From contig JAAEZT010000001.1 of assembly GCA_018222765.1 (NCBI GenBank), positions 389,476 to 453,475 of the forward strand: a DNA stretch of 64,000 nt, written 5' to 3'. The position numbers and the translations under genes are program-made. The notes under the pieces are model-generated. The model saw only the letters and a program-made list of their open reading frames with translations, had not been told where the DNA came from and ran no database searches. The stretch comes from a bacterium. Lineage in GTDB: Bacteria; Verrucomicrobiota; Verrucomicrobiia; Verrucomicrobiales; Akkermansiaceae. Below are positions 8,942 to 19,800 of the stretch, piece by piece (position 1 is the stretch's first letter; each line of letters starts with the position of its first letter).

Positions 8942-10537
8942 ATGAATCGCAAACCTCTCCTCCCTTTCGTCGCTCTGGCGGCACTGACCTCGGTCACCCT
9001 GTTGTCTTCGGTTGCTGCGGTGCCGGTCACCGTCCTCAATCAGGCTTCTGGCGTGGTTGTGGACACAGGTTCGCCCGCCTCCCCGCTCGAAAGCAACCCT
9101 TACACATTCTCATTCGATGCCGGCGCAGCGGCAGACAAGCTCATCGTCGCTCTCAGCTCCGAACTCTCCGGACCGGGTCCCACCGTCATCACCTACAATG
9201 ACGTGGCCCTCACACCGGTCGCCGGCACGATTAATGGCAAGGCCCAGGGAATTTTTTACTTGGATGCTCCCTTTACCGGTGGAGCCGCCGATCTAGTCAT
9301 CGACATGACTGGTTTCAACGTGGTGAACGGTATCGGCTTCGGGGTAACCTCGATCTCCGGTTCCGCCCCTGGAGTTTCCGCGGGCAACGTGGCCGCCGGA
9401 ACAGAGGTCGAACTCGCCGTCCTGGCCGTGGACAGTTTTGTCATATCCAACTACGCCTCAAATACAGGCGGTATTCCAACCGTGCCTGTGGGCCATGTGG
9501 AACTCTATAGCAATGGCGATATTGGATCGGCAGATGGAGCCGCCGCCTACCTGAACGGGGTTGCCGCTGGACCGTATACAGTTAGCTACGGTCAGCCGGG
9601 AGAGCTCGCCGGCAACCACACCTCCGCTGCGGTCTTCGCGCCATTCGCCGCACCGCCGCCGATCACCGTCCTCAATCAGGCTTCTGGCGTAGTTGTGGAC
9701 ACCGGTTCGCCCCCCTCCCCGCTCGAGAGCAACCCTCATACGTTCTCATTCGATGCCGGCGCGACGGCCGACAAGCTCATTGTCGCTCTCAGCTCCGAAC
9801 TCTCCGGGCCGGGGCCAACCGTCATCACCTATGATGACGTGCCGCTCACACCGGTCGCCGGCACGATTAATGGCAAGGCCCAAGGAATCTTTTACCTAGA
9901 TGCCCCCTTTACCGGTGGCGACGCAGACCTAGTCATCGACATGAGCAACTTCGAAGTGGTCAATGGGATCGGATTCGGTGTCGTGTCCATCGCAGGTTCC
10001 GCTCCCGGAGTTGACTCGGGCAGCGCGGCGGCGGGAACGGAGGTCTCGCTCACCGCCCCGGTCGCCGGCAGTTTCGTCATGTCCGCATACGCATCCAATG
10101 CTGGAAGTGTCCCGACCGTTCCGATGGGCCACACCCAGATCTACACCAATGGTAACATCGGTTCCGCGGACGGTGCCGCCGCTTATCTGAACGGCGCGGC
10201 CGAGGGGGCGCAAACGTTGACCTACACCCAAACCGATGCCGTAGCGAACAGCACCGGTGCCGCCCTGTTTTTACCCGTGATTAAGCCGACCGCACCCACC
10301 ATCACAGAATTTACGCTCGACGGATCCAACGTGACCTTAGGTTGGACTTCCCGCGACAAGCGCTTTTACACCGTGAGGTTCTCACGCGATCAAGTCGATT
10401 GGCGGGGCGACATCGACGACAGCATCGAACCCAATGATGGCGATATGACCACCTTCAGCTTCGATCTCAATGTATTCGGGCTCGGGAACGAGCCGCGGTT
10501 ATTCTTCCGCGTCGACGAGCGCGTCGACGAGAGGTAA
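8942..10537 (+). CDS. Secreted protein with two tandem copies of the repeated domain and a C-terminal FN3-like module
   Basis: 531 residues: signal peptide (about 1-28), domain copy 1 (about 32-235, opening 'VTVLNQASGVVVDTGSP'), copy 2 (about 240-445, opening 'ITVLNQASGVVVDTGSP'), then a ~75-residue module 'TITEFTLDGSNVTLGW' ... 'RLFFRVDERVDER' equivalent to the C-terminal module of the protein ending at 666. There is no PEP-CTERM tail, unlike the neighbour at 7997 with the same domain. Linkers are Ala/Pro rich (AAPPPI). The 'FRVDERVDER' end contains a short direct repeat. Function unknown; likely cell surface or secreted. Confidence 0.85.
   Translation: MNRKPLLPFVALAALTSVTLLSSVAAVPVTVLNQASGVVVDTGSPASPLESNPYTFSFDAGAAADKLIVALSSELSGPGPTVITYNDVALTPVAGTINGKAQGIFYLDAPFTGGAADLVIDMTGFNVVNGIGFGVTSISGSAPGVSAGNVAAGTEVELAVLAVDSFVISNYASNTGGIPTVPVGHVELYSNGDIGSADGAAAYLNGVAAGPYTVSYGQPGELAGNHTSAAVFAPFAAPPPITVLNQASGVVVDTGSPPSPLESNPHTFSFDAGATADKLIVALSSELSGPGPTVITYDDVPLTPVAGTINGKAQGIFYLDAPFTGGDADLVIDMSNFEVVNGIGFGVVSIAGSAPGVDSGSAAAGTEVSLTAPVAGSFVMSAYASNAGSVPTVPMGHTQIYTNGNIGSADGAAAYLNGAAEGAQTLTYTQTDAVANSTGAALFLPVIKPTAPTITEFTLDGSNVTLGWTSRDKRFYTVRFSRDQVDWRGDIDDSIEPNDGDMTTFSFDLNVFGLGNEPRLFFRVDERVDER
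9062..9367 (+). repeat. DNA repeat copy B (domain-coding)
   Basis: Second copy of the 306-base segment. It differs from A and C at CTCGAAAGC, GCAGCGGCAGAC and GGACCGGGTCCCACC, and shares GTCGCCGGCACGATTAATGG with C. Confidence 0.9.
9698..10003 (+). repeat. DNA repeat copy C (domain-coding, mosaic of A and B)
   Basis: Third copy. Alternating stretches match A (CTCGAGAGC, GCGACGGCCGAC, GGGCCGGGGCCAACC, GAATCTTTTAC) and B (the upstream ATCACCGTCCTCAATCAGG-type leader, GTCGCCGGCACGATTAATGG, TTTACCGGTGG). This pattern is expected from gene conversion or repeated unequal crossing-over. Confidence 0.85.
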
Positions 10538-10662
10538 CCCTCTCTCCAACGTGTCCACGGTGCAGCTCGAGATCTGCCGCCTGATCTTGGTGGCTACAAC
10601 CACTGGTTGCCGGCGATCAACATGGACCTGTAAAAGCTCTCAAACCGAGCTATCCTTCATCC

Positions 10663-13600
10663 ATGAGAGCAAATTCGAACCAGATCCCCTGCATTCTGCT
10701 GGCTGCGATCCTTGCAGCGGCGCCGCTCTCGTTCGCCGCCGGAATCGACGTGATCAAAAGCGATTCGCTGGTCGAGCTCGGGCCGTTGGGTGGAAGTTCC
10801 ACAACCTTCTCGTTCGACGCCGACGCTTCAGCTGACCTGCTGGTTGTTGCGCTCAGTCACGAGAAGAGTGGGGGAGCCTACTCGGTCACCTACGCCGGTG
10901 AGACTCTGGACGGAGCGGTATCCGGCGGGTCCGCCGATATCTGGTATCTGGACCTAGCGGCCGGCAACTACGCGGGTGGGGCGGCAGACTTGGTCATCGA
11001 CTACTCCGGAATTGCGACCGTGAATGGCGTCGGCATCGGGGTTGTTTCGGTCAGCGCGGAGGGTCAAGCGGTCGAGCTGCACGCTACCGGCACCGGTGAC
11101 GATGGTTCGGACATCGTGAACATCACCACGACCGCGGACGATGCCCTCTTGGTAGCGAGCTTCAATGCGAACGGAGGCGGGGCGATGGCGGTGGGCGCGC
11201 CGCTGAGCGAGATCTACGCGAGCGGCAACATCGGCTCGTCCCGGGGCGCGGCGGGCTTTGAGGCCGAGGTCGCGGCGGGAACCCATGCCTATTCCTGCTC
11301 GACGAGTAATCCGCGAAAGGCAGTGGCCGCCGCTTTCGTTGTCCGGACCGACGAATACTCCGGATCGATCGCATTCGTCGATCCATTCACCTTCACCCCG
11401 GCGACCGGCGCCAACAGCGGCGACGAGAACCAGGGGATCCCCGACCGACAAGCGGGCAGCACGCTGACTTCAACCTACACGGAGACCGACGACATCGGGC
11501 ACCCGAGCAATGGCCTGCTCCTCGAAAACGACAACGCGCGGTTTGGGCCAAGTGATGTCCTGCTGGTGCGCACCAAAGCGATTGCCTCGGCGAGCCAGAC
11601 CGCCGCCGACCTGGACCGCGATTTTGGCGCGATCCTGACTGGGCGCAAGTGGCAGATCGAGTTCGACGCCTACGCGGCGCGCAACAGTGCGGCGGTGACC
11701 GACGAGTGGTTTGCAATCTCGATTGGCGACGTCGCTGTCGGCGCCGGGGAGGCTGGCATCCGCGGGCCGAACCATCCATCGGCTGATTTTGCCATCCTCC
11801 TGCGTGGCGACGGCAGATTCACCATCTGGATGGACGGGGCTTTGGTCGACTCCGGGCTCCATTCGTCGACCGACCGCTGGGGGGACGTCTACCACCTAGA
11901 GATCATCGTCGATGAGATCGGTCCGACCCCGCAGGTGTCGGTGGTCTACTCGATCGGCGGAACCGCCCTAACCCTCGGGACCTGGCCGGTGACCTGGGAC
12001 AACCTGACCAACCGCCTTATCGAGCTCCGCGCCCACCAGGGCGGGCAGGAATCCGAATCCCCGTTGATGGATGTGCGGGTGGACAACCTGACGATCGAGG
12101 TCACCCAAGACATCGAGGCCCCGCCGGTCTTGCTCACGCCGGTCGCCGGCGGAGAGGCCTGGACCGGCGATCCGATCTCGCTTTCAGTAGCTGCTGCAGG
12201 CGCCGGACCGATCACCTACCAGTGGCAGCTCGACGGGGTGGAGATCCCTGGGGCGACCGACGCAAACTACCTGGTCGATGTGGCTACGCTCGCGGATGCC
12301 GGGCTGTATGAGGTGGCGATCACCAACGCCTTCGGCACGACCACCAGCCAGGCGACGCTCGACGTCTTCTTCCCGACTCCTGAACAGCGCAGCTTCGAAC
12401 GACTGAATCCGAGCAGTCGCCGGTCAGGCATCATCGTTTCGGAAATCCATTACCACCCCGCCGCCTCGACCGCGGCGGACCAGCTGGAGTTCATCGAAAT
12501 CTACAACAGCGAGCCCTGGCCCACCGACCTCGGCGGCTGGCGCCTGAGCGGCGATGCCGACTTCGTTTTCCCCGACGGGACGACCATCCAGCCGCTAGAT
12601 TATCTCGTCGTGGCTCGTTCGGTGACCGATGTCGAATCGACTTACGCCATCACCGGCGTGTTGGGTCCATTCACCGGCAGCCTCCCCAATAGCGGTGGGA
12701 GCGTGCGCCTGCGCAAACCCTCCGGTGCGATTGTCTGGGCGACGGACTACGACGACCGGCACCCGTGGCCGATTGCTTCCGACGGCACCGGGCATTCCCT
12801 AATTCTGGCGCGCCCATCTTACGGTGAGGCGAGTGCCCGCGCCTGGTCGGCCAGCCACCACGTAGGGGGATCGCCCGGCGGTCCGGACCCCATCCCCTCA
12901 GGGGCGCTCGATCACCCCGTTATCAATGAGGTGCTGTCAGACTCGGTCGAACTCCACAACCCGAGCCCGCTCACGGTTGATCTGTCCGGCTGCTACCTGA
13001 GCAACGCGCGCGACCTTTTGACGAAGTTCCAACTCCCGGCCGAAACACTGATCGGACCGCAAGGCCACCTGGTGGTCGATGAGGCGGCGCTCGGCTTCGC
13101 GCCCCGTGCCGGTGGTAGCATGCTGTTCCTCACCAGTGCGGACGGCCAGCGCGTGCTGGACGCCATCTCCTTCCCCACCGCAGCCACCGAAACCGCGCTC
13201 GGGCGCTACCCGGACGGCAATCCAAACACTCGCCTCAGACCGCTGGTGGCACCCACCCCGGGGGCAGAGAACGCCCCTGAGGCGATCCCGGATGTCGTCA
13301 TCAACGAAATCTTCTTCCATGCGCCGATGACCCAAGCCGGCGCCGGTGACTGGATCGAGCTCCACAACCGCTCTGGGGGTAGTGTGAGTCTTGCGGGGTG
13401 GAGCTTCACCGATGGGATCGATTTCACCTTTGGCCCGGCGGCCACCATTCCCGCTGGAGGCTACCTTGTGGTCGCCGAGGACCGGGTCGAGCTGTTGACC
13501 AATCACCCATCGCTCCCCGGAACGCTTGTCGAAGGCGAGTTCTCCGGGGCACTCGCCAATGTCGGCGACCGAATCACACTTTCCAGACCCGATCCCGCTG

Positions 13601-16600
13601 CCGGGGGGAATCTGATCGAGGTCGATACACTCGATTACCGCGACCAGACCGCTTACTCGACACTCGCCGACGGCCGCGGCAGCAGCCTCGAGCGCCGTGA
13701 TCCCGGCGCACCATCCCACCACGAGTCAAACTGGGCCGACAGCGATGAGAGCCGCAAGGCGGAGTGGACGACCGTCGAGGTGACTGGAACGCTGGCGCAC
13801 GGCAACACCACGGCCGAGGCCAACCCGCCAGCCGATGTTCAATTTTTCCTGCTCGGGGAGGGCGAGGTGCTCGTCGATGCAGTGGAGGTAATCCCGGACG
13901 GTGGATCAGACCTCGTCACTAACGGCGGGTTCGAGAGCGGCACGAGCGGGTGGGATTTTGACGGCAGCCACCGCGACAGCCGGGTCGAGGCCGGGGACGC
14001 CTTCGCTGACTCGAACGCCCTGCGACTTGTGGCGAACCGCCGTGGCGATCCATTGGCCAACCGCGTCCGCGCGAGGCTGGCCGCGAACATCCCGACGGGG
14101 ACCGTGGCCACCTTGCGCGCCAGAGTTCGCTGGCTGAAAGGCCATCCCGAATTTGATCTACGCCTCAAAGGCGGCTGGCTAGAGGGCGCGCAGACGCTCA
14201 TCGTCCCAACCAACATCGGCACACCGGGCGCATCAAACAGCCGCGCCGAAGCCAGCGTTCCGCCTGACCTTAGCGGCGTCGTGCACCGGCCGGTGTTACC
14301 GATCGCCGACCTGCCGGTGCACGTCTTCGCAGCGGTCGCCGACCCCGACGGGGTAGCGGGGGTGACCCTGAACTACCGGATCGATCCGGCGACAAGTTTC
14401 ACCTCCGTGCCCATGCATGACGATGGGCTCGGCGGCGACCAACTGGCGGGGGACGGTGTCTTCACCGGGCGCCTTCCAGCCCAGGGCGACTCGGTTCTCG
14501 TCGGGTTCTATGTCGAGGCGGAAGATAGCAATGGGGCGGCCTCAACGTTCCCGCCCGATGCTGCCGCCAACGGATCTGAATGTCTGGTGCGCTTCGGCGA
14601 GCCGCCGCAGCCCGGGCCCTTCGGAACCTACCGGTTCTGGGTTTCCGAGGCGACGCTGGCCGACTGGATCGCCACGCCATTCCTAGCCAACGACCCCTTC
14701 CCGGCAACCCTCATCTATGGCGACCAGCGCGTGCTGTATGATGGCGGCGCTTACTACGCAGGGGCGCGGGATTACAACGACTCGCCACTTGGCAAACTCA
14801 CCGGTTACGATCTCATCATGCCGCCGGGGAAGAAGGTGCTCGGGACAGACAAGTTGACCATCGACCTGCCAATCCGCGATGTCACCAACCAGCGCGAGCA
14901 GTTAATGTATCACTTCCTCGACTTGCTCAAGCTCCCCTCCCTGCACCGCCGGGACATCCAGTTGTTCGTCAACGGCCAGCGCCGCGGGAAACTCTACCAC
15001 GACGCGGAACAGCCGGACAGGGTGGTGGTCGAATCGCATTTCCCCGGCGATGACGGGGATCTCTACAAGCTCAACAACGACCGCGAGGGAACCGACGACT
15101 CGAGGAGACTTTCGACCAAGCGCCGCCCGCGGCTGGAAAAGTACGAGGCCGACGGCCAACTGCAGTTCGGCCGATACTTCTGGAACTTCGGCCCACGCGC
15201 CCGGGGCGCGAACACCCGCACCGAGATGCAGCCGATCTTCAACTTGATCACGGCTGCCGACTCCGATCTGCCGAGCTATGCCGAGGACCTGGCAGCAATC
15301 GTCGACATCGAGAACTGGATGCGCACCTTCGCGATGAACGATCTGGCGTCGTTCTGGGACGGGTTCGGCAACCCGAACTACAAGAACACTTACCTCTACA
15401 AACCGGAGACTCGGGGGTGGACATTGTTCAGCTGGGATTTTGATGTCGGCCTTGGCGTGTTCAACGATCCGGCAAACGCCCCCCTGTTCGCCACCAATGT
15501 CGATCCCAATGTCAGGCGGATATACACCGTGCCGGCGTTTGAGCGCGCCTACTGGCGCACCATCGACGAGGCATTGGGCGACTGGTTCAGCGGCGCAGCC
15601 GTAACGCCGCGGCTGCAACAACGGTTCGACGCCTACCAGGCCGCCGGGCTGAAGATCACTTCCCCGTTTGTCCCAAGCGGCACCGGGATGTCGATCCCCG
15701 CCTGGATCGACGAGCGCCGCATCTTCATCGAGGGCGAGTTCGCCGGAATCGACGATGGCTTTGCCATCACCTCCCCGGCAGACAACAGCAGCACCGCCGT
15801 GTCGGAGATCACGATCACCGGAACTGCCCCGGTCGCCGCCGCTACTATCGAAATCAACGGGCGCGAAATGGTACCCGATTTCTCCTCGCTCACAGGGTGG
15901 TCCGCCCGGCTCACCCTACGCCCCGGTGAGAACTCGCTCCTCGTCCGCGCCCTTGACTTGCAAGGCAATGAGGTGGCGAGCCAGACGGTCACGATCGAGT
16001 TTACCGGCAGCGCGGACTGGCCGGACCTGCGTATCAACGAGTGGATGGCCGACAACGCCAGTACCATCGCCGACCCCGCCGACGGGGATTTCGACGACTG
16101 GATCGAACTTCACAACCCGACGGATTCTCCGGTCGACCTCGAGGGCTGGTCGATCACAGACGATCCAACCAATGCTGCCAAGTTCGTCTTTCCAAGCGGC
16201 ACCAGCATCGCTGCCGGCGGCTTCCTCCTGCTTTGGGCAGACGACGAGAGCGACCAGGGCAATCCACCCCCCCATCTGAACTTCAGGCTGTCGGCCGGTG
16301 GGGAAAGCATCGCGCTTTTCGCCCCGGACGGGACGCAGGTCGATCGCGTCGACTTCGGCGACCAGGCGCAGGATTTCAGCTACGGCATCCCCGATGGTGG
16401 GAGTGCGGCGGAGCGTGGCGTCCTGGCTAGCCCATCGCCAGGTGGTCAAAACAACAGCGCGCCGCCGGCGATAGATCCGGTGGTTTCGGTGAACGGAGAA
16501 AGCGTCGACCTGCGCATCCATTCCGCCCCCGGCTTTACCTACACCGTGGAGGCGAGCACGGATCTTGCCACTTGGATCCAGGACGGAGACCCGGTGACCG

Positions 16601-16683
16601 CCATCTCGGCATCGCTCACCTTTAAACTCGACCCGACGGACGGCGAGCGTCTTTTCGTCCGAGTGCGCCGTTCTCCCCAGTAG
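10663..16683 (+). CDS. Giant secreted multidomain protein: repeat-family domain, ConA-like, Ig-like, lamin-tail and CotH kinase domains
   Basis: 2006 residues. Order: signal peptide 1-26; diverged copy of the repeated domain (about 27-230); ConA/LamG-like region (230-487); Ig-like domain (487-571, 'YQWQLDGVEIPGATDANY'); lamin-tail domains near 588, 752 and 875; a carbohydrate-binding-like sandwich (about 1020-1180, 'NGGFESGTSGWDF'); a CotH domain (about 1320-1696) with 'FSWDFDVGLG' near 1586; a further lamin-tail domain near 1787; and a C-terminal FN3-like module (1935-2006) related to those of its neighbours. CotH in spore-formers is an atypical protein kinase (family knowledge); activity here is unproven. 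The base composition is visibly GC-richer than flanking genes. No PEP-CTERM tail. Confidence 0.85.
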   Translation: MRANSNQIPCILLAAILAAAPLSFAAGIDVIKSDSLVELGPLGGSSTTFSFDADASADLLVVALSHEKSGGAYSVTYAGETLDGAVSGGSADIWYLDLAAGNYAGGAADLVIDYSGIATVNGVGIGVVSVSAEGQAVELHATGTGDDGSDIVNITTTADDALLVASFNANGGGAMAVGAPLSEIYASGNIGSSRGAAGFEAEVAAGTHAYSCSTSNPRKAVAAAFVVRTDEYSGSIAFVDPFTFTPATGANSGDENQGIPDRQAGSTLTSTYTETDDIGHPSNGLLLENDNARFGPSDVLLVRTKAIASASQTAADLDRDFGAILTGRKWQIEFDAYAARNSAAVTDEWFAISIGDVAVGAGEAGIRGPNHPSADFAILLRGDGRFTIWMDGALVDSGLHSSTDRWGDVYHLEIIVDEIGPTPQVSVVYSIGGTALTLGTWPVTWDNLTNRLIELRAHQGGQESESPLMDVRVDNLTIEVTQDIEAPPVLLTPVAGGEAWTGDPISLSVAAAGAGPITYQWQLDGVEIPGATDANYLVDVATLADAGLYEVAITNAFGTTTSQATLDVFFPTPEQRSFERLNPSSRRSGIIVSEIHYHPAASTAADQLEFIEIYNSEPWPTDLGGWRLSGDADFVFPDGTTIQPLDYLVVARSVTDVESTYAITGVLGPFTGSLPNSGGSVRLRKPSGAIVWATDYDDRHPWPIASDGTGHSLILARPSYGEASARAWSASHHVGGSPGGPDPIPSGALDHPVINEVLSDSVELHNPSPLTVDLSGCYLSNARDLLTKFQLPAETLIGPQGHLVVDEAALGFAPRAGGSMLFLTSADGQRVLDAISFPTAATETALGRYPDGNPNTRLRPLVAPTPGAENAPEAIPDVVINEIFFHAPMTQAGAGDWIELHNRSGGSVSLAGWSFTDGIDFTFGPAATIPAGGYLVVAEDRVELLTNHPSLPGTLVEGEFSGALANVGDRITLSRPDPAAGGNLIEVDTLDYRDQTAYSTLADGRGSSLERRDPGAPSHHESNWADSDESRKAEWTTVEVTGTLAHGNTTAEANPPADVQFFLLGEGEVLVDAVEVIPDGGSDLVTNGGFESGTSGWDFDGSHRDSRVEAGDAFADSNALRLVANRRGDPLANRVRARLAANIPTGTVATLRARVRWLKGHPEFDLRLKGGWLEGAQTLIVPTNIGTPGASNSRAEASVPPDLSGVVHRPVLPIADLPVHVFAAVADPDGVAGVTLNYRIDPATSFTSVPMHDDGLGGDQLAGDGVFTGRLPAQGDSVLVGFYVEAEDSNGAASTFPPDAAANGSECLVRFGEPPQPGPFGTYRFWVSEATLADWIATPFLANDPFPATLIYGDQRVLYDGGAYYAGARDYNDSPLGKLTGYDLIMPPGKKVLGTDKLTIDLPIRDVTNQREQLMYHFLDLLKLPSLHRRDIQLFVNGQRRGKLYHDAEQPDRVVVESHFPGDDGDLYKLNNDREGTDDSRRLSTKRRPRLEKYEADGQLQFGRYFWNFGPRARGANTRTEMQPIFNLITAADSDLPSYAEDLAAIVDIENWMRTFAMNDLASFWDGFGNPNYKNTYLYKPETRGWTLFSWDFDVGLGVFNDPANAPLFATNVDPNVRRIYTVPAFERAYWRTIDEALGDWFSGAAVTPRLQQRFDAYQAAGLKITSPFVPSGTGMSIPAWIDERRIFIEGEFAGIDDGFAITSPADNSSTAVSEITITGTAPVAAATIEINGREMVPDFSSLTGWSARLTLRPGENSLLVRALDLQGNEVASQTVTIEFTGSADWPDLRINEWMADNASTIADPADGDFDDWIELHNPTDSPVDLEGWSITDDPTNAAKFVFPSGTSIAAGGFLLLWADDESDQGNPPPHLNFRLSAGGESIALFAPDGTQVDRVDFGDQAQDFSYGIPDGGSAAERGVLASPSPGGQNNSAPPAIDPVVSVNGESVDLRIHSAPGFTYTVEASTDLATWIQDGDPVTAISASLTFKLDPTDGERLFVRVRRSPQ

Positions 16684-16686
16684 GGT

Positions 16687-16721
16687 GATGAGCACGGGAA
16701 ATTTTTTCCAAGCTGCTCATC
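16687..16721 (+). terminator. Possible hairpin terminator after the giant gene
   Basis: GATGAGCA (16687-16694) and TGCTCATC (16714-16721) are inverted repeats just after the stop codon at 16683. The 19-nt loop contains a GGGAAATTTTTTCC stretch that may pair internally. No terminal T-tract follows, so this is weak. Confidence 0.3.
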
Positions 16722-16839
16722 GGTGATTCCACTGAGCCAAGAGCTTCGAGATTCCTGTGCTTTGTGGGGTTGCGGCTTTAACCACCCCCCCACGGCACGA
16801 AACGAAGCGGCGAGGGGGTCACGGCCCCGCCCACGCCTC

Positions 16840-19800
16840 TTATTGGCAAGCTTCGCACTCCTCGCCGTTCATCATCGCTTCGATGCTGCAAGCTTTCACT
16901 TCTTCCGGGGTATATTGCTTTTTCTCAGCCTTGGAGACGGTTGATTTCTCGATGTCGCTACCTTGGCGGGTGCGGAGGTAGTAAGTGGTCTTGAGGCCAG
17001 TATGCCAGGCGTGGCGGTACATGTGGCTGAGAGACTTCATGTCGGGCTTCGCCAGGAAGAGGTTTACCGATTGGGATTGATCGATCCACTTTTGGCGTCT
17101 TGCGGCTGCGTCGATGATTGCTTGGTAGCCGACTTCGAAGACGGTTTTGTGCTTGGCCTTGAGGTGCTCGGGGATTCCTTCGATGTCGGCGAGTTCGCCG
17201 TTGAAGTATTTGAGCTGGTCGATCATTTCGGAGCTCCAGAGACCCTCCTTTTTGAGGTCGTTAACGAGGACTGGATTGAGGACAGTGAAGTCGCCACCGA
17301 GATTACTCTTCACAAACAAGTTGGTGTAGTTGGGCTCGATACAGGGAGTGGTGCCCATGATGTTTGAGATGGTGGCGGTTGGCGCGATGGCGAGGACGTT
17401 GGAGTTGCGCATGCCGTTCTGGGCGATGCTCTCGCGGACGGGACGCCAGTCCATTTTGCCGCCACGGGGAACTTCAACCTTCACTCCCCTCTCGTCTTCC
17501 AGGAGATCAACGGTGTCCTGTGGCAGGATACCGCGGTCCCACTTGGAGCCTTTGTAGGAATTGTATGTTCCACGCTCTCCGGCGAGTTCGCTACTGGCGC
17601 TGTAGGCGTAGTAGCTGATCGCTTCCATGAACTCGTCGTTGAATTCAACGGCGGCTTCGGAGGCGAATTGAAGGTTCTTCTTGAAGAGGGCATTCTGAAG
17701 ACCCATCACGCCGAGCCCGATGGGACGGTGACGGCTGTTGGCGGTCTTGGCGGCCTCGGTAGGGTAGAAGTTGATGTCGATGACATTGTCGAGAGCGCGG
17801 ATAGCCACGGTGACGGTCTCGCGGAGCATGTCGTGATCAAGCATGCCATCCTTGGTGATGTGGGTGTCAAGAACGACGGAGCCTAGGTTACACACAGCAG
17901 TCTCTTCATCGGAAGTGTTGAGAGTGATCTCGGTGCAGAGGTTGCTGGAGTGAATGACGCCGGCGTGGTCCTGTGGGCTGCGGAGGTTGCAGGGATCCTT
18001 GAAGGTGATCCAGGGATGCCCGGTTTCGAAGATCATCTTGAGCAAGCGCTTCCAGAGATCGATGGCCTCGACCTTGCGGGACCAAATCTTGCCCTCCTCG
18101 GCCAGCGCTTCGTATTCGATGTAGCGTTGCTCGAAGGCCTTACCATAGAGATCGTGAAGATCGGGGCATTCATTGGAGCGAAGAAGAGTCCACTGCTGGC
18201 GGGCTTCCATTCGCTTCATGAAGAGGTCGGGAATCCAGTTCGCGGTATTCATGTCGTGCGTGCGGCGACGTTCGTCACCGGTATTCACGCGGAGCTCGAG
18301 AAAGTCCTCGATGTCATTGTGCCAGGACTCGAGGTAAGCGCACCCGGAACCACGACGCTTGCCACCCTGGTTGACGGCGATGAGCTGGTCGTTATGAAGC
18401 TTCAGGAAAGGAATGACGCCTTGGGATTCTCCATTGGTGCCCTGAATGTAACCTCCGGTGCCGCGAACAGCAGTCCACGATCCACCGAGTCCCCCGGCCC
18501 ACTTGCTTAGGAAGGCATTTTCGGCAATGCCGCGATGCATGATAGACTCGATGGAGTCATCGACCTTGTAGAGGTAGCAGCTCGAGAGCTGGGAATGGAG
18601 GGTGCCGGAGTTGAAGAGCGTTGGGGTGGAGGAACAAAAGCGGCGGCCTTTGTAGAGGTTGTAGAGGCGGATGACCCAGTCTTCGGCGTTGGTTTTCTCA
18701 GCCTTGAAAAGTCCCATCGCGACACGCATCCAGAAGAACTGGGGCGTTTCCATACGGCGTGGCTTATCGCCGGTCTTGTCGACGTTGAGGTAGCGATCGT
18801 AGAGGGTCTGGATGCCGAGGAAATCGAAGTCGAGGTCGGCGGAGGGATCGAGGGCATCGGCGAGACGATCGAGGTCGTACTTCTCGAGAATATCAGGCGA
18901 GATACGTTTGATCTCGACGCCATGTTTGAGGTAGGCTTTGAAGTTTTCCTTATGAGCCTGCTTGAGAGACTCGACGCCGTCTTTCTGGATGTTCCAAGGC
19001 AGGACTTCCTCGTAGATGTAAGAGAGAAGAATGCGGCCGGCAAACTTTGACATGTCGGCATCCTTTTCGAGGAGAGTCTTGGAGTTAAGGATAATGGTCT
19101 TCTTGAGGTCGCCGGCGGAAATCTCGGTGCCGATGGAGCGGCGGAGTTCCTTTTCGATATCCTCTTCGGAGACGGAGAGCTTGAGTCCGATCATGGCGAA
19201 CTGGATACGCTTCTTGAGCTCGGTACCATCCCAGAAATCAGACCTGCCATCTTCAGTGGTGACGGTGACGAAAGACTCCTGCGCGGGGTCTTCAGGTTGC
19301 GCGGCATTTTCCTCGCGATGGCGGGCACGCTCTTCACGGTAGCGGAAGTAGTGACGCGCGACATCGAAGTGTTCCTGACGCATGAGCTCGTTCTCAACGA
19401 GGTCCTGAATATCCTCGATGTGAACGAAAGCCTGGTCGCCAGTTCGCACCTTGGTGGTGACGGCTTGCGCGATCTTGGCAGCAGGTGCGGGGTCGAGCTT
19501 CAGAGTGAGGAAGGCACGGGAGACGGCTTGCTCGATCTTGGTCTCGGACCAGGGGACAACGTTCCCGTTACGGCGAATAAGGCGCACGGGCATTTCCTGA
19601 GGTTCTTCGTCAATGGAAATTTCGCCAGTGCGTTCGAGAGAGCGCTTGAAAACGAGAGACTTCGCGACGTCGTGTGCGTCGTTCTCAATGAGAGCTTTTT
19701 CGATAAGAAGATAGAGGTCGTTTTGGCTAAGCTTCAAGTTGCCGCCTCGCTGGACCTGACGCATGAGAGAAGAGGAAACACGGTGTGCGACGGAAGAAAC

